The notes below the pieces were generated by a model, which was given only the letters and a program-made list of their open reading frames with translations, did no database searches and had not been told where the DNA came from. The position numbers and the translations under genes were made by a program. This document shows positions 43,310-51,773 of a stretch of 64,000 nucleotides of DNA, in pieces. Each line of letters starts with the position of its first letter. Position 1 is the first letter of the stretch. Source of the stretch: Actinomycetes bacterium (GTDB lineage Bacteria; Actinomycetota; Actinomycetes; Nanopelagicales; Nanopelagicaceae); NCBI GenBank assembly GCA_947383695.1, contig OX376642.1, positions 310,001 to 374,000 on the forward strand, given 5' to 3'.

Positions 43310-44503
43310 ATGGCTAATTTTCTAAGTGAAGCAACCGCAATTCAAAATGATTTAGCCACCATTCGCCGACAGATCCATCAAGAGCCAGAGATCGGTTTAG
43401 ACCTACCAAAAACCCAAGCCAAGATTGTTGCAGCGCTTGAAGGACTAGGTCTTGAGATATCGACAGGTAAATCATTGAGTTCGGTGACCGCTGTGCTCAG
43501 AGCTGGGAAATCTGACAAGACAGTGCTGTTGCGTGCCGATATGGATGCACTTCCTGTATCAGAGCTAGCCGATCTTCCATACAAGAGCCAGATTGATGGC
43601 GCGATGCATGCATGTGGCCATGATTTGCATGTTGCAATGTTGATTGGTGCAGCAAAGCTACTAGTTAAGAATAAAGCTGAATTAAACGGTGATGTGGTCT
43701 TTATGTTTCAACCAGGCGAAGAAGGCTTCGATGGTGCCGGACACATGATCAAAGAAGGTGTCTTAACTGCAAGCGGACGAAAAGCCGATACAACATATGG
43801 AATTCACGTGATGTCATCCTCTGTCCCAACAGGAACATTCACCACAAAAGGTGGAACCATGATGGCATCTGCTGATGAAATACATGTAACCGTTGTTGGC
43901 ATGGGTGGACATGGGTCACAACCACATACGGCAAAAGATCCGATTCCAGTTGCCGCTGAAATGGTGAGCGCACTGCAATTGATGATTACTCGCTCCTTTG
44001 ATGCTTTTGATCCTGTAGTAATCACAGTCGGCCAATTCCACGCTGGCACCAAGGCAAACATCATTCCGGACACTGCAGAGTTCCAAGCAACAATTCGTAC
44101 TTTCTCTCCCGAGAACAGAAGCCGTATCAAGACCGAAGCGGTTCGTTTGTGTGAATCGATCGCTCATGGCTATGGATTGAAGGCTGAAGTAAAGGTTGTT
44201 GAGCAGTATCCAGTTACAGTTAATAACGATGCACATGCACAATTTGTAGGCAAAGTTGCAGCTGAACTCTTTGGCGATGAGGGATATATGGAGATGCCAC
44301 ACGCCATTGCAGGAGCTGAAGATTATTCACGCGTTCTGGAAGCAGTTCCAGGCTCGTACATATTCCTAGGTGCATCTGTTGATAAAGATGTCACCAAATC
44401 TGAGGTCAATCACTCACCTCGAGCGATGTTTGATGATTCCGTTTTATATTGCGGAACCGCCTTGCTGAGTGAGCTTGCTGTCCGCTCACTTAAAGAGATG
44501 TAA
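43310..44503 (+). CDS. M20 family amidohydrolase/peptidase
   Basis: A 397-residue metal-dependent hydrolase of the M20D (hippurate hydrolase/N-acyl amino acid amidohydrolase) group. Metal ligands and catalytic residues are in RADMDALPV, AMHACGHDLHVAM and FQPGEEGFDGAG, with a lid domain from about 180 to 290 containing HVTVVGMGGHGSQPH. It probably releases amino acids from N-acyl or indole conjugates. Start 43310 has GGGGGA upstream; an in-frame TTG at 43304 is less likely. It is 7 bases before the DinB paralogue, so probably co-transcribed. Confidence 0.92.
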   Translation: MANFLSEATAIQNDLATIRRQIHQEPEIGLDLPKTQAKIVAALEGLGLEISTGKSLSSVTAVLRAGKSDKTVLLRADMDALPVSELADLPYKSQIDGAMHACGHDLHVAMLIGAAKLLVKNKAELNGDVVFMFQPGEEGFDGAGHMIKEGVLTASGRKADTTYGIHVMSSSVPTGTFTTKGGTMMASADEIHVTVVGMGGHGSQPHTAKDPIPVAAEMVSALQLMITRSFDAFDPVVITVGQFHAGTKANIIPDTAEFQATIRTFSPENRSRIKTEAVRLCESIAHGYGLKAEVKVVEQYPVTVNNDAHAQFVGKVAAELFGDEGYMEMPHAIAGAEDYSRVLEAVPGSYIFLGASVDKDVTKSEVNHSPRAMFDDSVLYCGTALLSELAVRSLKEM

Positions 44504-44510
44504 TCCTTAA

Positions 44511-45014
44511 ATGACTATTTCACTTGATCGCCTCTTGGCTCACATGGTGTGGGCAAACCAAAAGACCATCGAGCACCTTCAAACACTCCCAGAGGAATCG
44601 CTCAAGGCATTTGCTACAAATCCTGAATGGTTTGTGGGAGAAATTGCTCATCACATTGTTGATAGCGCTGATCACTATGCATTTCGGATCTCTGGCAAGC
44701 CTGCACTAACTCAGCCAGGAGATCCATGTATCAATGATGTGAATGTCATTGCCGATCTGGCAAGACTTAAAGAACAAGCAGCTGCAGTCGATGCAATGCT
44801 TTTGGAGTGCGTAAAGCTAGATGATGTGCAGATCGAGTTTGTAAATTACGAGGACAAGTTGGTTAAGCGTTGGAGATCTACGATTTTGTCGCAGGCGATT
44901 CATCACGCAACTGAGCACCGAGCACAGATCGCCTCCGCATTAGAAGCTAAAGGCTTTGCCCCTGTAAACCTAGATGACTTGGATCTTTGGGAGTTTGAAA
45001 AAACCAACGGGTAG
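44511..45014 (+). CDS. DinB-fold protein, paralogue of the one at 12829
   Basis: A 167-residue DinB-superfamily protein. Histidines for metal binding are in GEIAHHIVDSADH and SQAIHHATEHRAQI. It shares the HMVWAN start, the GxIAHHIV motif and a DLDLWEFEK end with the protein encoded at 12829-13323, so they arose by duplication. The activity is unknown. It follows the M20 gene closely and converges with a MarR regulator. Confidence 0.85.
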   Translation: MTISLDRLLAHMVWANQKTIEHLQTLPEESLKAFATNPEWFVGEIAHHIVDSADHYAFRISGKPALTQPGDPCINDVNVIADLARLKEQAAAVDAMLLECVKLDDVQIEFVNYEDKLVKRWRSTILSQAIHHATEHRAQIASALEAKGFAPVNLDDLDLWEFEKTNG

Positions 45015-45025
45015 TACTGCTTAAA

Positions 45026-45553
45026 TTAAGGTCGTCCACTCTCTTCATCAATCTGAGTTTTCATATGGTCGGTCAATTTTTCGATAATTCGAACTAGCTC
45101 TGCTTGTTCTTTTCTACTAAGAACGCTAAATAAAGAGGTTAGTTTTGTGGCCGTATCTGGTCGAGCAATCTTCATAAAGCCAATCCCTGCTGGCGTTAAC
45201 TTCACCCAGATGACACGCTGATCCTTTTTGTCTTTTGAGCGCACAATGTATTTCTTGAGCTCGAGTCCTTTCATTAGTCCCGTAATTGCCCTAGGAGTTA
45301 GATCAAGCATTTGTGAAATTTGCCCCATGGTGAGTTCACCATTTTGGGATAGAAGGAACAGCACCATCATTTGTGATGAAGTGATGTCGTGCTCAGTTTC
45401 AACCTTTGCGATCATCCATCGTGGGAAAAGATGGCTAAGGCGACCAACACTTGCTGCAATAAAAAGTGAGGCTAAAGAGGCTGGAAGTATGCGAATCGAT
45501 GAAGGCGGCGGCTTTTTAGGAAGGGTTTTAGATTTTTTCTCAGCCTTTTCCAT
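45026..45553 (-). CDS. MarR family regulator, divergent from YHYH genes
   Basis: A 175-residue regulator with a basic, Pro/Lys-rich N-terminal tail of about 22 residues. The winged helix lies at about 60-130: LTMGQISQMLDLTPRAITGLMKGLELKKYIVRSKDKKDQRVIWVKLTPAG, with the wing KDKKDQR. It ends in a long dimerisation helix. No cysteine that would suggest thiol redox sensing is seen. It is divergent from the YHYH operon at 45641; the palindrome between them (45584-45605) is the likely operator and suggests control of both genes. Confidence 0.92.
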   Translation of the reverse strand: MEKAEKKSKTLPKKPPPSSIRILPASLASLFIAASVGRLSHLFPRWMIAKVETEHDITSSQMMVLFLLSQNGELTMGQISQMLDLTPRAITGLMKGLELKKYIVRSKDKKDQRVIWVKLTPAGIGFMKIARPDTATKLTSLFSVLSRKEQAELVRIIEKLTDHMKTQIDEESGRP

Positions 45554-45583
45554 GGAGCAAATATAGCAAATGAGCTTGCATAA

Positions 45584-45605
45584 ATTAGTTACCTAGGTAA
45601 ATAAT
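45584..45605. promoter_or_regulatory. Likely MarR operator between the divergent MarR and YHYH genes
   Basis: TTACCTAGGTAA (45589-45600) is a perfect 12-bp palindrome, flanked one base out by ATTA on the left and TAAT on the right, giving 11 complementary pairs minus one mismatch over 22 bp. Its size and symmetry suit a MarR dimer. A possible YHYH promoter, TTGCAT (45576-45581) and TAAATA (45598-45603), overlaps it, so binding would block transcription. Confidence 0.72.
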
Positions 45606-45640
45606 GCCAACTTCACTTCCAAGGCATCACCCGAGTAGAG

Positions 45641-46831
45641 ATGAAAAGAGTTTCCATGCTAAAGATGACTAGAAAAAAGTACGCCGTAGCTTCAACGGCA
45701 ATAATTGCAGCAGGGGTCATTGCCTTTGCAGGAGTCAATTGGTTGGGCTCTGATGGAACGTCAACGGAGCTTGAAGCGCCGGGGGTAGCGGCAGCTAATT
45801 TTCTTGATGGATCACTCACAAAAGCGATCACGACCGAAGAGTGCACCTTGTCGAATGGCGAGAAATCAACCTGCTATCGAATTGAAGTAACTGGCGCTCC
45901 GGTAGATACAAAGATCGGGCCATTTTGCCCTGAGTCGACTTCATCAACCGCTGAGGTAACTGGGATCTGGCTCGATGGCGAAAACATGTATAACGCAGAT
46001 GGTCAATTCATCATGGACCTATCGACTATTTACAAGGATGTGAAGTGGAAGCTCTACGACGATTCAGGCAAGGTAAATGTCACGGATACCAAAGAAGCTT
46101 TTCAAGGAGCTGCTCGACCTGATGTCCAAGAGGCATATAAGTATCACTGTGTAGAAGGAACTTGGGAGTGGACTGAGACAACTAAGCCAGTTCCAACCTC
46201 AATTCTTGTTCCTGTAAAACCAATTCTTACTACTGCTGTAACTTCCCCTCGTGGAAATTTGGGAGTCACGATTAATGGTCTAGTTATTTCTGCATCCGCA
46301 CCAGTTGACGCAATTCTCGGTGCGTACACAATTGCAGCTTTTGATGATTGTGGTGGACACTTCAATCCAACCGCTGGTTATCACCTGCATGCTTACACCG
46401 GGTGTGAAGGGGTCGAATATGAGTCTCATATCGACAACCCTGATGCCGAAACAAAAATTATTGGCTACGCAATGGACGGGGTCGCTGTTTTTGCACCTTT
46501 GAGTTCAAAGAGCACAATCAAACTTGATGAATGCAATGGAAGAACTACAGACAAAGATGGCTACCACTACTACGCCCAATCTGCAGAGAAAAACTTGGTC
46601 GTAAAGTGCGTGAAGGGTCTGACAGCTGTAGATCCATTGGCAAGCAATGAAGGACCTGGAGGACAAGGTGCTCCAGCTATCGATACAGCAGCTGCTTCAA
46701 AGAAATTGGGAATTACTGAGACCGAATTGAAAGATGCCTTCGGTAACAAGATGCCACCAGATTTTGCAAGCGCTGCGAAGAAACTAGGAATTACCGAAGC
46801 GGAACTTAAGTTAAAACTTGGTGTGAAATGA
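45641..46831 (+). CDS. YHYH-domain protein, membrane-anchored (first of pair)
   Basis: A 396-residue protein with an N-terminal anchor (KYAVASTAIIAAGVIAFAGVNW). Residues about 200-330 form the YHYH domain, with GGHFNPTAGYHLHAYTGC, IGYAMDGVAVFAP and DGYHYYAQSAE. Here the motif reads YHLH and YHYY rather than YHYH. Cysteines are frequent. The C-terminal 50 residues have two copies of a helical unit around SKKLGITETELK/AAKKLGITEAELK. YHYH proteins are thought to be exported metal- or ligand-binding proteins; no activity is established. It overlaps the next YHYH gene by 4 bases. Confidence 0.82.
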   Translation: MKRVSMLKMTRKKYAVASTAIIAAGVIAFAGVNWLGSDGTSTELEAPGVAAANFLDGSLTKAITTEECTLSNGEKSTCYRIEVTGAPVDTKIGPFCPESTSSTAEVTGIWLDGENMYNADGQFIMDLSTIYKDVKWKLYDDSGKVNVTDTKEAFQGAARPDVQEAYKYHCVEGTWEWTETTKPVPTSILVPVKPILTTAVTSPRGNLGVTINGLVISASAPVDAILGAYTIAAFDDCGGHFNPTAGYHLHAYTGCEGVEYESHIDNPDAETKIIGYAMDGVAVFAPLSSKSTIKLDECNGRTTDKDGYHYYAQSAEKNLVVKCVKGLTAVDPLASNEGPGGQGAPAIDTAAASKKLGITETELKDAFGNKMPPDFASAAKKLGITEAELKLKLGVK

Positions 46832-47841
46832 AGAAAATAACAGTATTTGGAGTTACTGCACTTATTGTCATTTCGCTCAATGGGGCTGTTTTTTACGTGG
46901 CAACTGCTGCTGGAACATCAACAGCGGTATCTACAACCTCAGTAGTAAAAAAAGCCAAGTGGAATTCCACAGTCAAACTTACATACACGAGTAAAGCAAT
47001 CATTATGCAGCCAGATGGAATTCCTAACCATCCGCGCGATGCTTACTACGCCGTCCCAAAGTCACAGGATGTAGTTGTTCCGGATGCAACAACGGCGACA
47101 GTTGTGAAAGATCCAACTAAGGCGCAGAACTATAAGTTCACTATTCCAAGTACGCCTACATACTCGAAGACAGTGACCAAGACATCACTTGGATCAATTG
47201 GTGTAATGATTTCTGGAGCGGTCTTGTACAACCCGTTTGAAGGAGATAATAAGACTCCTGCAATGGCCAATAACTTCACCATTACAGATTCAAACGGAAC
47301 CACAGCATCATTTGTAGATAAGTGCGCTGGTCATCCAATTCCAATGCAAGGTGCTTACCATTATCACGGTCTCTCTAGTTGTGTAACTGCAAAGGTTGAT
47401 ACAACGGGTAAGCCATCACATGTGATTGGCTTCGCTCTTGATGGTTTTCCAATCTATGGTGACCGTGACATTAAGGGTAAGCAATTAACCGCTAAGAATT
47501 TGGATCAGTGCAATGGTATCTACAGCGCTACACCCGAGTTTCCGAAGGGGATTTACCACTACGTTCTTTTAGGAACTGCAGATGTTCGATCATCGATTGC
47601 TTGCTTCCACGGAGTTGTAGATTCATCGCAAATTCAGGCGATGCCAAATATGGGTGGGGGAATGGGAATGTCTGGAATGCCCGCACCTGATTTAGCAGCT
47701 GCTGCGAAGAAATTGGGAATTACTGAGGATGCGCTGAAGGAGGCATTTGGAATGATCATGCCACCAGATTTTGCAGCTGCCGCTAAGAAGCTAGGTATTA
47801 CCGAAGCAGTTCTAAAGGAAGCTTTAGGACTACAAGGCTAA
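46828..47841 (+). CDS. YHYH-domain protein, secreted (second of pair)
   Basis: A 337-residue protein with a signal peptide (VTALIVISLNGAVFYVATAAG). The YHYH domain (about 110-270) has KCAGHPIPMQGAYHYHGLSSC, IGFALDGFPIYGDRD and GIYHYVLLGT. A Met/Gly-rich link (MPNMGGGMGMSGMP) leads to two C-terminal copies of the LAAAAKKLGITEDALKEAFG unit, also found in the preceding protein. The two genes overlap (ATGA) and are expected to act together outside the cytoplasm under MarR control. The Met-rich stretch could bind copper, a speculation. Confidence 0.85.
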   Translation: MKKITVFGVTALIVISLNGAVFYVATAAGTSTAVSTTSVVKKAKWNSTVKLTYTSKAIIMQPDGIPNHPRDAYYAVPKSQDVVVPDATTATVVKDPTKAQNYKFTIPSTPTYSKTVTKTSLGSIGVMISGAVLYNPFEGDNKTPAMANNFTITDSNGTTASFVDKCAGHPIPMQGAYHYHGLSSCVTAKVDTTGKPSHVIGFALDGFPIYGDRDIKGKQLTAKNLDQCNGIYSATPEFPKGIYHYVLLGTADVRSSIACFHGVVDSSQIQAMPNMGGGMGMSGMPAPDLAAAAKKLGITEDALKEAFGMIMPPDFAAAAKKLGITEAVLKEALGLQG

Positions 47842-47846
47842 AAAGG

Positions 47847-48836
47847 TTACTGGATGTGGGTTGCCGAACCTCGGTCAACAAAGTCGCCAACCCACAATTC
47901 AGTGCGTTTCTTTTTATTGTTTTTTCCAGCTTCTATGGATTCGACCATCATTTTTCCGCATGACTTGGCCATTTCATAAGCATCAAAAGCAACTGTAGAA
48001 ATTGTTGGATGGGTTGACTCAGCTTGGCTTTCAAGCATATTCACACCGATGATCGAAAGATCTTTCGGAATTGACAACCCAAACTCCTTTGCTGAATTCA
48101 CAAAGCCGATAGTCGCGGCATCAAGCAATGAAACTATTCCAGTAATTGATCGATACTCTTTTTTGAAGATAGAAGCTAATTCTTCACCGCCCGCCTCTGA
48201 ATTGGGTATATCGATTGCCTTTAGCTTCATTTTTAGTTGAGAGGCTTCTGTCATTAGATGTTGAGGAATTGGGGTATCTGAAACAAGAACACCAATATGT
48301 GTGTGACCAAGTTCCTTCAACTTAGATAGTGCAATTCTGTCCACATTTTCAAAGTCACGATCGACGTAGTTGTACTTGAATCCAACATCGGTGCGGCCCA
48401 GTACAACAAATGGAACTCTTTCACGGTTGAGAAGATGAACTCGCTGATCATTCTCTTTGACGTTCATCAAAATAACGCCACCTGAGAAATTGGACTTAAT
48501 TAAGAGATTCACATCGGCATCATCATCATTGGATACCGGCCAGATGACGCTATGAAAACCAGCTTCACGTACTCCGTCGACGATTCCGTCGACGAGCGCT
48601 CCATTGATTCGAGATGATGGGGTTGTAAACAAGTTAGAGATCATCATGGTAACCATGCGGGGAGCGCCGCCTGCTAACGCTGCGGCTGCGTAGTTTGATT
48701 TATAACCAGCTTGATCTATCGCGGCTTGAACACGCTTTTTGGTCGCCTCACTGATTGGGCGTTTGCCCGACAACACGTATGAGACCGTGCTTTCGGAGAC
48801 GCCAGCTAACTTTGCGACATCTGCACGTGTTGGCAC
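47847..48836 (-). CDS. LacI family regulator of the adjacent sugar importer
   Basis: A 329-residue repressor. The N-terminal helix-turn-helix and hinge, TRADVAKLAGVSESTVSYVLSG then RPISEATKKRV, are typical; residues about 60-325 are a periplasmic-binding-protein-like sensor domain. The start is the GTG at 48836 with TTGGAG 7 bases upstream; a TTG at 48857 has poorer support. It is divergent from the substrate-binding gene at 48953, with a perfect palindromic operator in between, so it most likely represses the importer operon and possibly itself. Confidence 0.93.
   Translation of the reverse strand: MPTRADVAKLAGVSESTVSYVLSGKRPISEATKKRVQAAIDQAGYKSNYAAAALAGGAPRMVTMMISNLFTTPSSRINGALVDGIVDGVREAGFHSVIWPVSNDDDADVNLLIKSNFSGGVILMNVKENDQRVHLLNRERVPFVVLGRTDVGFKYNYVDRDFENVDRIALSKLKELGHTHIGVLVSDTPIPQHLMTEASQLKMKLKAIDIPNSEAGGEELASIFKKEYRSITGIVSLLDAATIGFVNSAKEFGLSIPKDLSIIGVNMLESQAESTHPTISTVAFDAYEMAKSCGKMMVESIEAGKNNKKKRTELWVGDFVDRGSATHIQ
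47855..47896. terminator. Possible bidirectional hairpin between YHYH and lacI genes
   Basis: TGTGGGTTG (47855-47863) and CAACCCACA (47888-47896) are perfect 9-bp inverted repeats 24 bases apart, within the 3' end of the convergent lacI-type gene. The long loop and missing T-run make it a weak candidate. Confidence 0.3.
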
Positions 48837-48874
48837 TAGCGAACTCCAATCTCTCAAAACGTGGGCCTAAACCC

Positions 48875-48903
48875 TTGACTCTTACTTTGGCTGTATGTAG
48901 ATT
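48875..48903 (+). promoter_or_regulatory. Promoter of the sugar importer operon
   Basis: TTGACT (48875-48880), 17 bases, then TAGATT (48898-48903). The predicted transcription start near 48910 falls at the edge of the LacI-type operator. Good consensus match by eye. Confidence 0.7.
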
Positions 48904-48911
48904 ACATCATT

Positions 48912-48927
48912 GTCGACGCGCGTCGAC
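48912..48927. promoter_or_regulatory. LacI-family operator
   Basis: GTCGACGCGCGTCGAC is a perfect 16-bp palindrome with a central CG, the form usual for LacI-family dimers. It lies just downstream of the -10 box and 25 bases upstream of the substrate-binding protein start codon, an ideal place for repression. Confidence 0.82.
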
Positions 48928-48952
48928 GAATTATAGGAACTAAGGGGGATTT

Positions 48953-50146
48953 ATGAAGTTGCATCGTTTGGGAGTGGGTCTCCTGGGTGTTTCTCTAGCA
49001 TTTTTCGGTTCGATGGCGCCTGCTCAAGCAGCCGGTTCAATCACTGTGTGGGTTAACTCCGGTGAAGAGGCTTCATACAAAGCTGCATCTGCAGCATGGT
49101 CAGCAAAGACTGGTGTAACAGTAAACGTTGTTGCCAAGTGCGGACTTGGAGATTGCGGATTGAGCAAGCTTGGTCCTGCAGGAGCTGGTCCAGATTTGTT
49201 TACAGCAAGCCATGACAATACTGGTTCACTTGTTAAGTCAGGCGTTGTTACCTCACTGAGCTCTGTCATTAAGAAGAACGCTTATCCATCAGCGGTAATT
49301 TCTGGCGTGAGTTTCAATTACCAGCAATGGGGAATTCCAATTGCGGTCAGCAATATTGCTCTTGCAACAAACTTGAGTCTTGTTCCAGCTGGAGCACCGA
49401 AGACTTGGAAAGATCTTGAGAGCACAGCGACATCTCTTATCTCATCAGGTAAGGCAAATGTCGGAGTAGTAACACATATCGATGGTTACTTCATGCAGCC
49501 TTTCTTTGATTCTATTGGTGGTTATGTCTTCGCTAATAAGAACGGTGCATACACAAATACTAAGCAGGTTGGAATTTACTCAAAGTCACTTGCCAAGAAT
49601 GCTTCATTAATGGACACATGGTTAGAGAAGAAAATCTTTGATAAGTCAAATACATACGATGGTTCTAATTTCACCAATGGAAAAGCACCTTACGCAGTTG
49701 TTGGTCCATGGTCGATTGACGGATTAGATAAGGCTGGAATCAAGTACCAGATTTCAAGCATCCCATCGATCAACGGTGGAACAGCTCGTGCATTCAGCGG
49801 AGTTACCGCTGTTTATCTAAACCGTTTTGCCAAGAACAAGTTTTTGGCTAAGCAGTACTTAGTTGAGGTAGTACAAACCGCCGCATTCAGCAAAGCAATT
49901 ACAGCTGCGAATAACAGTTTCCCAGCAAATATTGAAGCGGCTTCTAGCATCGATCCAAACAGCGTTGCTGGAAAGTTTGGTGCTTACGGTGCTGTATGTA
50001 TCCCAATGCCAAATGTTTCTGAGATGAACCAGGTCTGGACTTACTGGAATAACTCATTTGCAGATTGGGCAAGCGGTAAGGCTAAGTTTGGTGCAGCCAT
50101 GGAATCTGCATCAAAGAACCTGAATAAGGCTCTAGGCAACAGCTAA
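48953..50146 (+). CDS. Sugar ABC transporter substrate-binding protein (MalE-like, family 1)
   Basis: A 397-residue secreted protein. The signal peptide LGVSLAFFGSMAPAQAAG has an AQA-AG type cleavage site and no lipobox. The mature SBP domain shows GSITVWVNSGEE, GPDLFTASHDN, YQQWGIPIAVSNIALATN, YAVVGPWSIDGL and GGTARAFSGVTAVYLN, all typical of maltose/maltodextrin-type binding proteins. GGGGG precedes the ATG. It is the first gene of the LacI-controlled operon and is followed by a strong hairpin. The true ligand is unknown; downstream hydrolases suggest an acylated sugar. Confidence 0.9.
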   Translation: MKLHRLGVGLLGVSLAFFGSMAPAQAAGSITVWVNSGEEASYKAASAAWSAKTGVTVNVVAKCGLGDCGLSKLGPAGAGPDLFTASHDNTGSLVKSGVVTSLSSVIKKNAYPSAVISGVSFNYQQWGIPIAVSNIALATNLSLVPAGAPKTWKDLESTATSLISSGKANVGVVTHIDGYFMQPFFDSIGGYVFANKNGAYTNTKQVGIYSKSLAKNASLMDTWLEKKIFDKSNTYDGSNFTNGKAPYAVVGPWSIDGLDKAGIKYQISSIPSINGGTARAFSGVTAVYLNRFAKNKFLAKQYLVEVVQTAAFSKAITAANNSFPANIEAASSIDPNSVAGKFGAYGAVCIPMPNVSEMNQVWTYWNNSFADWASGKAKFGAAMESASKNLNKALGNS

Positions 50147-50157
50147 ATCTGCTTGAT

Positions 50158-50200
50158 AAGGGACCTTGGTGAACGAGGGTTAAACACCAAGGTCCCTTTC
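50158..50200 (+). terminator. Hairpin between the binding protein and the permease genes
   Basis: AAGGGACCTTGGTG and CACCAAGGTCCCTT form a perfect 14-bp stem with a 13-base loop, followed by TC and AGCATTT. It probably limits read-through to the permease genes, giving more binding protein than permease, as in the oligopeptide importer. Confidence 0.85.
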
Positions 50201-50240
50201 AGCATTTATTTGCAGCATCTACATTTCAGAAGGGGGGATC

Positions 50241-51773
50241 ATGAATATCAAAGCAGTTTCAAAGGGCTCCAAATATGTGATCTCCTTTGGAGTAATTTTG
50301 CTTCTACTCCTTATGGGAACCAAGCTATTTCAAGATAAGGCATGGTTCCTTGCCATATTTTTCTACCTATCTGCTGCACTGATTTTTTATACTTATTCGA
50401 TAAGTAAGAACACTCCAGGAAAGTATCTACTTCCCGGTGTATTGCTTTTAACTCTTTTCCATATATACCCTGCTTTTTACTCAGGTGCAGTCGCATTTAC
50501 TAATGATTCCAACGGTCATCAACTATCCAAAGAGCAGGCCATAGCAGCAATTGTGCAGGACTCAAAAGTCCCAATCGATTCTCAAGAACCAATTAAGTAT
50601 CAGGTTCTACTGGAAAATGACTCAGATAAGCTCTTTGTAATATTTAAATACGATAGCCAAGACTATTGGCTAAGCGATGGGAACACAGTTAAATCTCTAA
50701 TGATTGATTCCAAGAATATTTCGATGGATGGAACGATCAAGGAGATCGACGGCTTTGCAGTATTAAACACGGAGCAAGCACAGGGCCAGGTATCAGTTCT
50801 TCAAAATTTAGTAATCAATTTAGAATCAGGAATATCTTTACAACCGCAAGACCTAGAGTCTTTGGAAGTTTCTCAACCGGCATTTGTTTATAACCTTGCA
50901 AAAGATGAGCTGGTAAATACCCTGTCAGGTGAGATTTACACACCTAATGACAATGGGCAAATGGTAAGTAAATCTGGAGAAGCTCTTTACCCAGGCTGGA
51001 AGGCAAATGTTGGGTGGCGAAACTTTTCTTCAATCATTACCGACAAGGAAATTCGCAGACCCTTATTGGCGGTCCTGATTTGGACCTTCGCTAACGCTTT
51101 CTTACTGGTGTTATTTAGCTTTCTAATGGGCTTGGTTTTAGCTCTAATTTTCAATTTCCCCGCCTTACGGTCAAAGCGGTTTTACAGAACCATATTCATC
51201 ATTCCCATGGCCATCCCTAGCGTTTTGTCGATACTTGTTTGGTCCGGGCTTTTCACTGCCGAAACCGGAGTCATTGATCGGCTCTTTAACATCTCTACTC
51301 CATGGCTAACTCATCCATGGTGGGCACGCTTGGCTGTCTTAATCGTGGAGCTTTGGTCAACTTTTCCTTACATGTTCCTCATTACAACTGGAGCGATTCA
51401 AGCTATTCCCGGTGAAATCTTGGAGGCTGCCGAAATTGATGGAGCCAGTGCATTGAAATCATTCACCCAAATAAAGCTTCCGCTGGTGGTTCGAACTGTC
51501 GCACCATTATTGGTGGCTTCAATAGCGATGGCCCTCAATAATTTTGGTGCAATTTATTTGCTGACTGGCGGAGGACCCACATTTTCAAATTCAAATGGAA
51601 ATGCAGGAGCAACCGATATTTTGATTTCGTATACATACAAATTGGCTTTCAATGCCCAAGAGGGAAATAACTACGGTTTAGCTAGTGCACTCTCTATCCT
51701 AAATTTCTTGATGGTCGGCATTATTTCAATCTACGGATTGAGAAAGATGAAAACAATGGAGGGGATCAATTAA
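50241..51773 (+). CDS. Sugar ABC transporter permease (MalF-like)
   Basis: A 510-residue permease. Two or three N-terminal helices (about 13-80) are followed by a soluble extracytoplasmic domain of roughly 180 residues (about 85-265), comparable to the MalF P2 loop that contacts the binding protein. Six core helices follow with the EAA loop EAAEIDGASALKSFTQIKLP. The extended form is typical of maltose systems and absent in most other sugar permeases. AGGGGGG precedes the ATG. It is directly followed by the MalG-like gene with no gap. Confidence 0.9.
   Translation: MNIKAVSKGSKYVISFGVILLLLLMGTKLFQDKAWFLAIFFYLSAALIFYTYSISKNTPGKYLLPGVLLLTLFHIYPAFYSGAVAFTNDSNGHQLSKEQAIAAIVQDSKVPIDSQEPIKYQVLLENDSDKLFVIFKYDSQDYWLSDGNTVKSLMIDSKNISMDGTIKEIDGFAVLNTEQAQGQVSVLQNLVINLESGISLQPQDLESLEVSQPAFVYNLAKDELVNTLSGEIYTPNDNGQMVSKSGEALYPGWKANVGWRNFSSIITDKEIRRPLLAVLIWTFANAFLLVLFSFLMGLVLALIFNFPALRSKRFYRTIFIIPMAIPSVLSILVWSGLFTAETGVIDRLFNISTPWLTHPWWARLAVLIVELWSTFPYMFLITTGAIQAIPGEILEAAEIDGASALKSFTQIKLPLVVRTVAPLLVASIAMALNNFGAIYLLTGGGPTFSNSNGNAGATDILISYTYKLAFNAQEGNNYGLASALSILNFLMVGIISIYGLRKMKTMEGIN

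Noticed and set aside
48576-48593. Two GTCGAC half sites inside the lacI-type gene, resembling the operator at 48912
   Set aside because: They are explained by coding: GTC GAC encodes Val-Asp in a repeated VDGIVDG stretch. Spacing does not form the 16-bp palindrome, so I did not call an auxiliary operator.
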